Shown piece by piece: positions 25,892 through 34,290 of a stretch of 64,000 bases of DNA. The stretch covers positions 62,001 to 126,000 of the forward strand of contig JAHUUI010000006.1 in the NCBI GenBank assembly GCA_019218315.1. The letters are read 5' to 3'. Below the pieces are notes generated by a model. The model had not been told where the DNA came from and did no database searches. It saw only the letters and a list, made by a program, of their open reading frames with translations. This DNA is from Cardiobacteriaceae bacterium TAE3-ERU3 (GTDB lineage Bacteria > Pseudomonadota > Gammaproteobacteria > Cardiobacteriales > Cardiobacteriaceae). Each line of letters begins with the position of its first letter. Within the stretch, counting starts at the first letter, position 1. Both the position numbers and the translations under genes were made by a program.

Positions 25892-28672
25892 TTAGCCGGT
25901 GTTGCGCAATCCTGCTGCAAGGGCGTTAATTGAGCGTACCAGCGGGTCGTGAATGGCGACTTCGGCGTGTTCATCGCCGTTGTCTTGTGCCCGGCGCAGA
26001 CGCTTGAGCAGCTCAATTTGGATGAGGTTGATCGGGTCGAGATATGGATCACGCCAGCGCAATGAGGCTGCGAGTTCGGGTTGGTGCGCGAGCAGGCTGT
26101 CTTGCTCGAGTAGCTGGTTAAGGCCGTCGAGGGTTTTGCTGTATTCGCCGTCGATAGCGTTCATGACAGTGCTGCGCAGGGCTTCATCGTGGCAGAGCTG
26201 GCTGTAGTCGTGCGCGATTGGCAGCTCGGCTTTGGTAAATGCCATCTCTATGTTGCTGATAAAGGCTTCAAAGAATGGCCAGTTGGCAAGCATGTCCTTG
26301 AGCAGTGGGCGTTCGTCCTCACTGACCGAATTGAGGGCACTACCAACGCCGTACCATGCGGGCATCATAAAGCGTGCGAGCGACCAGCCAAATACCCACG
26401 GAATGGCGCGGATGGTTTGCTTGGTTGGGTTGCCTTTTTTGCGGTGTGCAGGTCGTGAGCCAATATTGAGCAGGCTGATTTCCTTGACTGGTGTGGCTGC
26501 GGCAAAGAAGTCATAGAAACCTTCTGTGTGGTCGGTGAGTTGGCGGTAGGCTTCTTCGCCGGTGTTGGCGAGGCGTTCCATGAGTTTTTCGTACTCGGGC
26601 AGTGCCGCAGGGGTTGTGGCAAATTGAGTAGCGCTGGCTTTGAGTGCACCGGTGATGCCCATGGTGAGCTCGAATACGGCAGTTTCGGGGTTGGCGTATT
26701 TGGCATAAAGCACTTCACCTTGTTCGGTGAATTTGATTTGCCCTTGTAACGTACCCGGAGGTTGCGCTGCGATGGCTTTGTGAGTCGAGCCGCCACCGCG
26801 ACTGACTGAGCCGCCACGCCCGTGGAAGAGGCGGGTTTTAAGTTTGTGGCGAGTGGCTATTTCGGTGATGTTTTGCTGGGCGCGGTAAAGCTGCCATGCG
26901 GAGGTGAGGATGCCGCCGTCTTTGGATGAATCCGAGTAACCGAGCATGATTTCCTGAATGTTACCTTGCTGGTGCAACAGTTCGCGGTAGCCTGCGTTGT
27001 CAAACAGAACAGGTAAGATATTATCGATGTTCTTGAGATCCTCGATAGTTTCGAACAGCGGTGCGATTGGTAGCGCAGCAAAAGGTTTGCCTTGTTCGTC
27101 GTGGCCAGAAAGGCCAGCGAAACGCATCAGGAAAAGTGCTTCGAGGATGTGGCTGGCGCGGTTGGTCATCGAGATGATGTAGCTGCCGAAGGTTCGCTTG
27201 CCAACCAATGCTCGCATGGTGGCAATGGTGCGCATGAGTGCGAGTTGCTCTTGAGTATCTTCGCTGAGATGTTCGGCGTAGAGCAGTGGTGCGCCGGGTT
27301 GGGCAATGAGTTTGCTCAGCTCTTCAAGGCGCTGTTCTTCGCTGAGGCTTTCGTAGTCTGGTAAGTTCGGGCAGTGCGCAAAGATATCGGCGATAACTTT
27401 GCTGTGGTGCGCGGATTCCTGACGAATATCGAGTGCCGCGAGGTGGAAACCACAGGTTTTGACCAGGCGGATAAGGTCAAGAATGTCGCCATCTGCTTGC
27501 TTGGGATCGTGCTCGGCAAGTGCGCTGCGGATTAGGCGTAGGTCAGCGAGTAGTTCATCAGGGTTGTGGTAAGCAAGTAGGGCAGCACGATCGTGTTTGC
27601 CGTTATTGCGGATATGCTTGAGGGTATAGCTGATTTTGCTGCCCATCAATCCAAGTAGGCGACGATAGGGTTCGTTGTTGTAGTCGTCAGGGTTGTAATC
27701 GTAATACTCGCGGTCAAGCTCGCCATAGTCATTGACGCGATTGCGCACCGCTGGGTCGATGTTGATCAGTGTGTCGCTATAGACGAGCTTTTGGCGTAGT
27801 GCTTTGAGGCGCTTTTTGTATTCGCTGAGTATGGTGTGGACGTGCATGTGCACAGCTTGAATGGTGGTTTCGTGAGTGACGAATGGGTTGCCGTCACGGT
27901 CGCCACCAATCCATGAACCAAAGCGTAAAAATGCCGGTACGCCGTCACTAGAAATATCGGGGTAGTAGGTGTCGCGGGCGCGTTGGAAATTGCGGTAAAT
28001 TTGTGGGATAGCATCGAATAAGCTGGTTTTGAAGTAGTGCAGGCCGTTGTTGATTTCATCGTAGACCAGCGGCTTGCGGGTGCGAACTTCATCGGATGAC
28101 CATAACATGTCAATGGCACTGGCGGTTTCATCAAATGCTTGTTTGTATGCTGCACTGTCGTTTGCTTTATCGGTCAGAGCATCGTTGTCTTGATAGATGC
28201 TTTGCAGCAGGTTCATGGTAGTGCGGCGGCGCGCTTCGGTAGGGTGCGCAGTGAATACAGGAATAAAGCGCAGCTGATCGATCAGGGTGCGGATTTGCTC
28301 GTTGCTGATATTGTTGTTCTTACACTGCGCAAAGGTATCGCGAAATGAACCTTCCCAATATTGGTCACTGTTTTGGCGCATGACGACGCGCGCTTGGTGC
28401 TGTTGGTCCTCTTCGGCGAGGTTGGCGAGAGAAAAATAAGTACTGAAGCCGCGAATGATGTGCTTAATGGTGTCGTTATCGAGCTCGGCAATGGCTTGGT
28501 TAAGCTGTGCCCGGCGTTCAGGGTTGGGTTGCATGCGCTCTTCGATAAAGCCCTTGCGCAGATACTCAATGGTATCGAGCGTTTCTTTGCCAGCTTGGCG
28601 GGTAATTGCATCGCCGAGCAGTTCGCCGAGTAAACGGATGCGGTCGCGCAGGTTTTGGGCTTGGTCACTCAT
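25892..28672 (-). CDS. ppc: Phosphoenolpyruvate carboxylase
   Basis: Anaplerotic enzyme making oxaloacetate from PEP and bicarbonate; 926 residues, somewhat longer than E. coli Ppc (883). Catalytic motifs are VFTAHPTEARRRT near residue 150, LGYSDSSKDGG near 575, FHGRGGSVSRGGG near 610 and AIPWVFGWSLARFMMPAW near 765. It ends in LRNTG, as the family does. I choose the ATG at 28672 with GGAG ten bases before; the upstream in-frame extension is unlike any Ppc. Allosteric control by acetyl-CoA and aspartate is known for the family. Confidence 0.97.
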   Translation of the reverse strand: MSDQAQNLRDRIRLLGELLGDAITRQAGKETLDTIEYLRKGFIEERMQPNPERRAQLNQAIAELDNDTIKHIIRGFSTYFSLANLAEEDQQHQARVVMRQNSDQYWEGSFRDTFAQCKNNNISNEQIRTLIDQLRFIPVFTAHPTEARRRTTMNLLQSIYQDNDALTDKANDSAAYKQAFDETASAIDMLWSSDEVRTRKPLVYDEINNGLHYFKTSLFDAIPQIYRNFQRARDTYYPDISSDGVPAFLRFGSWIGGDRDGNPFVTHETTIQAVHMHVHTILSEYKKRLKALRQKLVYSDTLINIDPAVRNRVNDYGELDREYYDYNPDDYNNEPYRRLLGLMGSKISYTLKHIRNNGKHDRAALLAYHNPDELLADLRLIRSALAEHDPKQADGDILDLIRLVKTCGFHLAALDIRQESAHHSKVIADIFAHCPNLPDYESLSEEQRLEELSKLIAQPGAPLLYAEHLSEDTQEQLALMRTIATMRALVGKRTFGSYIISMTNRASHILEALFLMRFAGLSGHDEQGKPFAALPIAPLFETIEDLKNIDNILPVLFDNAGYRELLHQQGNIQEIMLGYSDSSKDGGILTSAWQLYRAQQNITEIATRHKLKTRLFHGRGGSVSRGGGSTHKAIAAQPPGTLQGQIKFTEQGEVLYAKYANPETAVFELTMGITGALKASATQFATTPAALPEYEKLMERLANTGEEAYRQLTDHTEGFYDFFAAATPVKEISLLNIGSRPAHRKKGNPTKQTIRAIPWVFGWSLARFMMPAWYGVGSALNSVSEDERPLLKDMLANWPFFEAFISNIEMAFTKAELPIAHDYSQLCHDEALRSTVMNAIDGEYSKTLDGLNQLLEQDSLLAHQPELAASLRWRDPYLDPINLIQIELLKRLRRAQDNGDEHAEVAIHDPLVRSINALAAGLRNTG

Positions 28673-28980
28673 TAAGGTTCTCCTGAAAGGAAAGAAATTC
28701 AACCAAGCATCATAGCGCAAGCAAGGCTGTAATTGAATGGATTTAGCTGCTATCAGCGCAATGATTCGATGTGGTAAAGGTATTTTTATCTACTGGACGT
28801 GAATGGCCGAGAAACTGGGGAGAGTTGATCAAATATCAATTAAATTCATGAAGTTGTTATATTTAATAATCATTTGTGTTTGTAACATGTTAACTCTATA
28901 ATTACTTCCAGTTCATGTAGCAGTCATTTGACTGTTAATGCTTGGTTTTTAATGCGATCAGATGATCGGGAGACGTAATT
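28673..28980 (+). other. 308-base gap between ppc and FTR1 genes
   Basis: Divergent promoter region without a supported gene. It contains the ppc RBS at one end and, at 28874-28902, the candidate promoter of the iron permease gene. The middle is AT-rich. Confidence 0.5.
28874..28902 (+). promoter_or_regulatory. Candidate sigma-70 promoter of FTR1 gene, weak Fur-like overlap
   Basis: TTGTGT, 17 bases, perfect TATAAT. Just upstream and touching the -35 is AATAATCATT (28865-28874), nine of ten bases of a Fur half-site core; the full 19-bp Fur consensus is matched at only about ten positions, so Fur control is no more than possible. Confidence 0.45.
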
Positions 28981-29814
28981 ATGTTAGTGACTTTTTTAAT
29001 TATGCTGCGTGAGGGCGTCGAAGCGGCGCTGATCGTTGGCATTGTAGCGAGCTTTTTAAAGCAGAGCGGGCATCCGCAGATGATCGCCAAGGTATGGATT
29101 GGCGTCGTTTTGGCAGTAGTGCTGTGTGCGCTGTTTGGCTGGGTGATTTATAAGGGAACCGGTGAAATGCCAAAGCAGCAGCAAGGGCTGGTTGCCGGAT
29201 GTATTGCTTTATTTGCGGTCGGGATGCTGACCTATATGATCTTGTGGATGAAAAAAGCTGCAAGATCGATGAAAAAGCAGCTGCAGGATTCAGTTGAGGC
29301 AGCACTTAACCACAGTAAGGGCTACGGCTGGGCATTGGTTGGCATGGCATTTCTCGCCGTAGCACGTGAAGGCATCGAGACGGTATTCTTCCTGCTCGCT
29401 ATCTTCCAGCAGGGCTACTCTTCTAATATGCCACTTGGCGCGGTGCTCGGGTTGGCGGTGGCGATTGTCATCGGTTGGTTGATTTATGAAGGTGGCGTGC
29501 GCATCAATTTGGCGAAGTTTTTCCGCTGGACGGGTATTTTCCTGATTTTCGTTGCCGCAGGCTTATTTGCTGGCGCATTCCGTGGCTTGCATACCGCTGG
29601 ACTGTGGAATATTGGACAGGAAGTATTGTTTGACTGGTCGCATGTGCTTAGCGAAAACAGTGCATTTGGTGCGTTGATTAGCGGTGTATTTGGTTACAAG
29701 GATCATCCGACGGTAAGTGATGTTGTGCTGTATTTTGCTTACTTGATTCCGGTGATGTTCTTGTTCTTGCGTAATAGTAGTCAGAAGCCACCCGCAGCGG
29801 TTGCGCAATCTTGA
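28981..29814 (+). CDS. FTR1 family iron permease (EfeU-like)
   Basis: Inner-membrane protein of 277 residues with seven hydrophobic segments. Both iron-coordinating REXXE motifs are visible: REGVE at residues 10-14 and REGIE near residue 128. This is the EfeU/FTR1 pattern for uptake of ferrous iron after oxidation. No efeB peroxidase is adjacent. An imelysin-like protein is encoded about 1 kb downstream on the other strand, which may be the functional partner. The gene has a good promoter and a perfect terminator, so it is expressed alone. Confidence 0.9.
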   Translation: MLVTFLIMLREGVEAALIVGIVASFLKQSGHPQMIAKVWIGVVLAVVLCALFGWVIYKGTGEMPKQQQGLVAGCIALFAVGMLTYMILWMKKAARSMKKQLQDSVEAALNHSKGYGWALVGMAFLAVAREGIETVFFLLAIFQQGYSSNMPLGAVLGLAVAIVIGWLIYEGGVRINLAKFFRWTGIFLIFVAAGLFAGAFRGLHTAGLWNIGQEVLFDWSHVLSENSAFGALISGVFGYKDHPTVSDVVLYFAYLIPVMFLFLRNSSQKPPAAVAQS

Positions 29815-29840
29815 TTATAGATATTTTTAGATCTATGTTT

Positions 29841-29866
29841 AAGGCCACCCTAGGGTGGCCTTTTTT
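29841..29866 (+). terminator. Rho-independent terminator of the FTR1 gene
   Basis: Perfect palindromic stem AAGGCCACC-CTAG-GGTGGCCTT followed by T, 27 bases after the stop. Confidence 0.93.
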
Positions 29867-29914
29867 ATGAAAAATTCAAAGTAGATGGTCAAGAAAAGTA
29901 TTGGTAAGGAGAAA

Positions 29915-30757
29915 ATGGCTGAGAAGGGATATGTTTATGTATTGGCTTCTGATCATTGTGAGAGCGTAAAAATTGGCGGTAGCATTTATCCACCTGCCAA
30001 AAGGCTGAAGGAAGTTAACCAATCAGAACCGTATAAAAGCCTAGGACCTTGGCAGTTGGTGGATTTTAGAGAGGTCCTTGATTGGCGGAAAGTTGAGTAC
30101 TTCTTACATTACGCATTTCGAGAGTTGCAAGACCGGGATATTGTCGGCCAAAGAGAATTATTTCGAGTGTCTCTTAAGCGAGTACGAGAAGCTTTATATC
30201 AAATTGATGATGAAGTTGTGGTTGCAAAGCCAAAAATAGAAAGGTTGTTCAATGATGTGGATTTTCTCCATTATCTATCCAGGCTATTTGTCCTTTCTGG
30301 TTTGACAAATTGGTTAAGTTATCAAGGTGCGTGGACACTGTGTTTGTATCCTTCTACGGAGGGAGGTCGTTATTTCACGATTAATATAGGTTCGCATGAG
30401 GTGGCTTTTACTACTTTGGGTCGGCGCGATAAATCCATGGAGCACTTTGTGGTTATGGATAAATTGATTATGGACTTTCCTGAGGTTCTTGAATGGGTTG
30501 AAAAACATCAAGGGTTTATTGTTAATAGCCACTATCGGTCTGCTTTAATGCGAGCTGTATCGGTGAGATTTGAAGGAGATTTTAATGATGCCCAAGCTTT
30601 TCTAAATCTGACTGGTGTCCGTAGGGCACTTCTTGCCTATTGGCACGATGGGCTATTTACCATGCAAGCTAGAAATAGCTTCAGTGTTTACGCAAAATCA
30701 CATAACTACAATGCTGTGGCTGAGCTGGCTCAGTTTGTCCGTGATCAGGGCTACTGA
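29915..30757 (+). CDS. GIY-YIG/T5orf172-like protein, unknown role
   Basis: A 280-residue protein. The first 90 residues resemble the T5orf172/MUG113 branch of GIY-YIG nucleases: GYVYVLASDHCESVKIGGS, PPAKRLKEVNQSEPYK, and a conserved Glu in WRKVEYFLHYAF. The rest (residues 100-280) I do not recognise; it has no membrane segments. The start is the ATG at 29915 after AAGGAG. Codon use is AT-rich, with AGA, AGG and TTA more often than in its neighbours, suggesting transfer from elsewhere. It sits alone between the iron permease and the imelysin-like gene and converges with the latter. Confidence 0.7.
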   Translation: MAEKGYVYVLASDHCESVKIGGSIYPPAKRLKEVNQSEPYKSLGPWQLVDFREVLDWRKVEYFLHYAFRELQDRDIVGQRELFRVSLKRVREALYQIDDEVVVAKPKIERLFNDVDFLHYLSRLFVLSGLTNWLSYQGAWTLCLYPSTEGGRYFTINIGSHEVAFTTLGRRDKSMEHFVVMDKLIMDFPEVLEWVEKHQGFIVNSHYRSALMRAVSVRFEGDFNDAQAFLNLTGVRRALLAYWHDGLFTMQARNSFSVYAKSHNYNAVAELAQFVRDQGY

Positions 30758-30783
30758 GCCAGTCATCTTTTATAAGCTAGCAG

Positions 30784-31803
30784 TTAATCCCCATCGGCTT
30801 CGAGGATTTTTGCCATGACCGGCAATGCTTGAATAAGGTTGCTGTAGTAGCTGGTTTGCAGGTCATTGGTGGTGTCGTAAAGTGGTCTGGTTGCTTCAGT
30901 ATTAAAGTCAAAGCCAGGTTTATTGAGTTTGATGGTTTGCTGCTGCGCTTGTGTGAGCAGTTGTTGGCTAGCGGTGAGTTGCTTTTCGGCGTCATAGAAT
31001 GCTGCGAGCTGACGGAAGTTCGGGTATTCCTGCTCACCAATCAGTTGGTTCTGCGTCTCAAAAATAGCGCCAATGGCGGTTAGGCTTAAGCCACTGAGGT
31101 GGTATTCAGCGCGGCTTGGATCTGGGCGTCCTGCGTATTTTTTGGTTAGGCCAGCTGGGTCGCCAATGCGCCAGTCTTTGGTTTTGAAGGTCTGGCTGGC
31201 GAGTGCGTTGGCAAGTAGGGAGAGCGCTTTGCTTGGCTCGTTGATAAAGTCTTCCCGGTGTGTTTTGTAGGTGTCATCAATTTTATTCAGTCCGTCACAG
31301 ATGTGGCTGATGATAACGGGAGAGAGTGCTAGCTGGCGCGCGTTAAGCTCGTCGTTTTGATAAAGGACGATTTGCAATGCGTTGATGGTCTTTGATTGAT
31401 TGCTGAATAATGCCGTTTTTGGATCACTACTACTGCGTAAAATTCTTTCCATTTTCTTGTTGAAATCGCCTTTCCCGACGTGGAAAGTGTCTATGTAATA
31501 TTGTGGGTAGTCGATGGCAGCTTCGTCCAAATCTCCGGCGATGTAAGTAGATTGTACGGCTGCCCAGCCGGTTACGAGATTCTTAAATGCATCGTCAATG
31601 GCTTTGCTGCGCTTGCCTGGCGTGGCTTGTTGGATTTGAGTTTCCATGTCCTGGCAGACGGCAACGGCATTATCGGCATTTTTTTGAATGATATTGTCGT
31701 AAATGGACGCTAGTGCTTCACCTTGTTGTTGGTTGGGATCTTTGATGAATAAAGCCAGTGCGGCGAGACCAATCAGTGCGGCGATAATGAGCAATTTTTT
31801 CAT
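30784..31803 (-). CDS. Imelysin-like (peptidase M75 family) exported protein
   Basis: A 339-residue protein with an N-terminal signal or anchor (MKKLLIIAALIGLAALALFI). The mature part is nearly all helical. The pattern of NLVTGWAAVQSTYI near residue 90, YPQYYIDTFH near 125, and the C-terminal helical bundle (PNFRQLAAFYDAEKQL) resembles imelysins, periplasmic iron-uptake proteins related to EfeO and IrpA. The HxxE-type GxHAIE motif of imelysin is not clearly present; the matching place seems to read NALQIVLYQ. So metal binding may differ. The nearby FTR1 permease supports a role in iron. No cysteine-lipobox. Confidence 0.65.
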   Translation of the reverse strand: MKKLLIIAALIGLAALALFIKDPNQQQGEALASIYDNIIQKNADNAVAVCQDMETQIQQATPGKRSKAIDDAFKNLVTGWAAVQSTYIAGDLDEAAIDYPQYYIDTFHVGKGDFNKKMERILRSSSDPKTALFSNQSKTINALQIVLYQNDELNARQLALSPVIISHICDGLNKIDDTYKTHREDFINEPSKALSLLANALASQTFKTKDWRIGDPAGLTKKYAGRPDPSRAEYHLSGLSLTAIGAIFETQNQLIGEQEYPNFRQLAAFYDAEKQLTASQQLLTQAQQQTIKLNKPGFDFNTEATRPLYDTTNDLQTSYYSNLIQALPVMAKILEADGD

Positions 31804-31980
31804 ATTGATTCTCGAGTTGGCGAAGTGTTTGTTAATAAGGGGTAATATTATAAGTCATCACCTGAAGATTAAAAATCATTTTTGTTTATCGTTTGGATAT
31901 TCTTGTCAGCTGTGATGAGGTGAGATTGCTATTCTGATAAACTATTGCAACTTAATTTCAGTACATCGGAGTCGTTGTCA

Positions 31981-34290
31981 ATGAGTCATTCTTTTAAAGA
32001 GGAAGCACTGCGCTTTCACCGCTATCCCACAGCCGGTAAAATTTCGGTTGTTCCAACTAAAACACTGGATAACCAGCGTGATTTGTCGTTGGCGTATTCG
32101 CCGGGCGTAGCGTATGCCTGTGAGGCGATCGAAGAAGACCCATTACAAGCGGACTACCTGACTGCACGTGGTAATTTGGTTGCAGTTATCTCTAATGGTA
32201 CAGCGGTGCTTGGTCTCGGTAACATCGGTGCGCTAGCTGGTAAGCCGGTCATGGAAGGCAAGGGTGTATTGTTCAAGAAATTCGCTGGTATTGATGTATT
32301 TGATATTGAGGTGAATGAAACTGATCCAGATAAATTCATCGAGATCGTTGCCAGCCTAGAGCCGACGTTCGGTGGTATTAACTTGGAAGATATTAAAGCG
32401 CCGGAGTGTTTTGAGATCGAGACACGCCTCAAAGAGCGTATGAATATTCCCGTGTTTCACGACGACCAGCACGGTACGGCAATTATTGCTTCCGCTGCTT
32501 TGATCAATGCATTGCGTATTCAGAAGAAGGAAATTAGCGAGGTTAAAGTCGTTGCTTCTGGCGCAGGTGCGGCTGGTATGGCATGCCTCGAGATGTTTAT
32601 CGTGCTTGGGGTTAAGCGTGAAAATATCGTGGTTTGTGATTCTAAAGGGCCGATTTATGAAGGTCGTGAAGGCAAGCTTGATGGTAAAAAAGCCGAGTTT
32701 GTGAGCAATACCAGTGCGCGTTCGCTTGCTGATGCATTGGTTGGTGCTGATGTATTCCTCGGTGTGTCTAAGGCAGGCGTTGTTAATCAGGATATGGTTA
32801 AGTCGATGGCGAAGCAGCCACTGATTCTTGCCCTTGCTAACCCTGATCCAGAAATTCGCCCTGAAGACGTACACGCAGTGCGTGACGATGCCATTGTTGC
32901 GACCGGTCGTTCGGATTTCCCGAATCAGGTCAATAATGTTCTTTGCTTCCCGTATTTGTTCCGTGGTGCGCTTGATGTTGGCGCGACAGAGATCAACGAT
33001 GCAATGAAAATGGCTGCGTGTTATGCATTGGCTGATTTGGCCAAATCACCAGCTGGGGAAGAAGTTATTGCTGCTTATGGTGGCCACCGTTTGGTCTATG
33101 GTAAAGAGTATGTTATTCCCAAGCCATTTGATCCTCGTTTGATTTCAACGCTTCCGGTAGCTGTTGCAAAGGCGGCAATGGAAAGTGGTGCGGCACGTCG
33201 TCCGATCAAAGATTTGGACGCCTATCGCGAGAAGCTTGAAAGTCTGTTTAACCGCAGCGGCTTCGTGATGAAGCCAATCATTGATCAAGCGCGCGAAAAT
33301 CCGCTTAAAGTTGTCTTTGCCGAAGGTGAGGATCTGCGTGTGCTGCGCGCGGTGTACGCCTGTGTGCAAGAGGGAATTTGTAAGCCGATTGTGATTGGTC
33401 GCCGTGATACTATTTTGCAGCGCCTGGAGCAGAACAACATCATCCTCGATTTCGAGAACGATGTTGAGCTGATTGAACCGATGAACAATCCATATTATGC
33501 CGAGTGTTATCAGGGCTATCACAAATTGCGTGGGCGTGATGGTGTCACCGAACAAGATGCGCGTATTCATATCAATACGCGTCCGACCACTCTTGGCGCA
33601 ATGCTGGTTAAGCTCGGCTACGCTGATACTATGCTTTGTGGCTTGACAGGGCGGTATGAGCGTCATTTGCGTCGTGTATGTGGCATTTTTGGCACGATTA
33701 AAGGTATGCATGAGCCAGCTGCTATGGAAATGATGGTCTCATCAAAAGGTACAATTTTCATCACTGATACGCATATCCATAAGCGCCCAGATGCGAAAGC
33801 AATTACCGAGATCACTTTGCAGGCTGCACAAACGATGGAGCGCTTAGGTATAGAGCCACGCGCTGCATTGCTCTCGCACTCTAATTTTGGCTCAAGTGAT
33901 GATGCCAGTGCGCGTGTAATGCGCGATGCGCTGCCGATGATTCGCGCCGCTGCGCCGGATTTGATCGTTGAGGGTGAGATGCATGCTGATACTGCTCTGG
34001 CTGATGAGATCCGTGCAGGATTATTGCCACAAGGTGGTGTGGACGTGAATGCAAACCTGTTGGTCATGCCTAATATTGAAGCAGCAAACATCAGTTATAA
34101 CCTGATGAAAGTCGTCTCCGACGGTAGCGTCATTGGCCCAATCATGATGGGCTTGCGTCGTCCTGTCGAAATCCTCACCTCCAGCGCTACGGCTCGCCGT
34201 ATCATAAATATGGCAGCAATTGCTGTGGTTGAAACCCAGCATTACTACGAACGAGCCAAGCAACATATTCAAGACGGTGATATTGAATGA
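31981..34290 (+). CDS. maeB: NADP-dependent malic enzyme MaeB (malic enzyme-PTA fusion)
   Basis: Oxidative decarboxylation of malate to pyruvate. The 769-residue protein has the MaeB layout: malic enzyme domain (1-430) with [22 protein letters not shown] near residue 160 and the nucleotide loop [14 protein letters not shown] near 195, then a C-terminal phosphotransacetylase-like domain (430-769) that acts as an acetyl-CoA-sensing regulatory part in the family. The ATG at 31981 follows CGGAG; the upstream frame starts only with TTG. Its stop overlaps pepN by four bases, and pepN overlaps relA likewise. Confidence 0.95.
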   Translation: MSHSFKEEALRFHRYPTAGKISVVPTKTLDNQRDLSLAYSPGVAYACEAIEEDPLQADYLTARGNLVAVISNGTAVLGLGNIGALAGKPVMEGKGVLFKKFAGIDVFDIEVNETDPDKFIEIVASLEPTFGGINLEDIKAPECFEIETRLKERMNIPVFHDDQHGTAIIASAALINALRIQKKEISEVKVVASGAGAAGMACLEMFIVLGVKRENIVVCDSKGPIYEGREGKLDGKKAEFVSNTSARSLADALVGADVFLGVSKAGVVNQDMVKSMAKQPLILALANPDPEIRPEDVHAVRDDAIVATGRSDFPNQVNNVLCFPYLFRGALDVGATEINDAMKMAACYALADLAKSPAGEEVIAAYGGHRLVYGKEYVIPKPFDPRLISTLPVAVAKAAMESGAARRPIKDLDAYREKLESLFNRSGFVMKPIIDQARENPLKVVFAEGEDLRVLRAVYACVQEGICKPIVIGRRDTILQRLEQNNIILDFENDVELIEPMNNPYYAECYQGYHKLRGRDGVTEQDARIHINTRPTTLGAMLVKLGYADTMLCGLTGRYERHLRRVCGIFGTIKGMHEPAAMEMMVSSKGTIFITDTHIHKRPDAKAITEITLQAAQTMERLGIEPRAALLSHSNFGSSDDASARVMRDALPMIRAAAPDLIVEGEMHADTALADEIRAGLLPQGGVDVNANLLVMPNIEAANISYNLMKVVSDGSVIGPIMMGLRRPVEILTSSATARRIINMAAIAVVETQHYYERAKQHIQDGDIE

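Noticed and set aside
33145-33711. 188-codon open frame antisense to maeB
   Set aside because: No family match, overlaps the malic enzyme/PTA junction entirely, no RBS.
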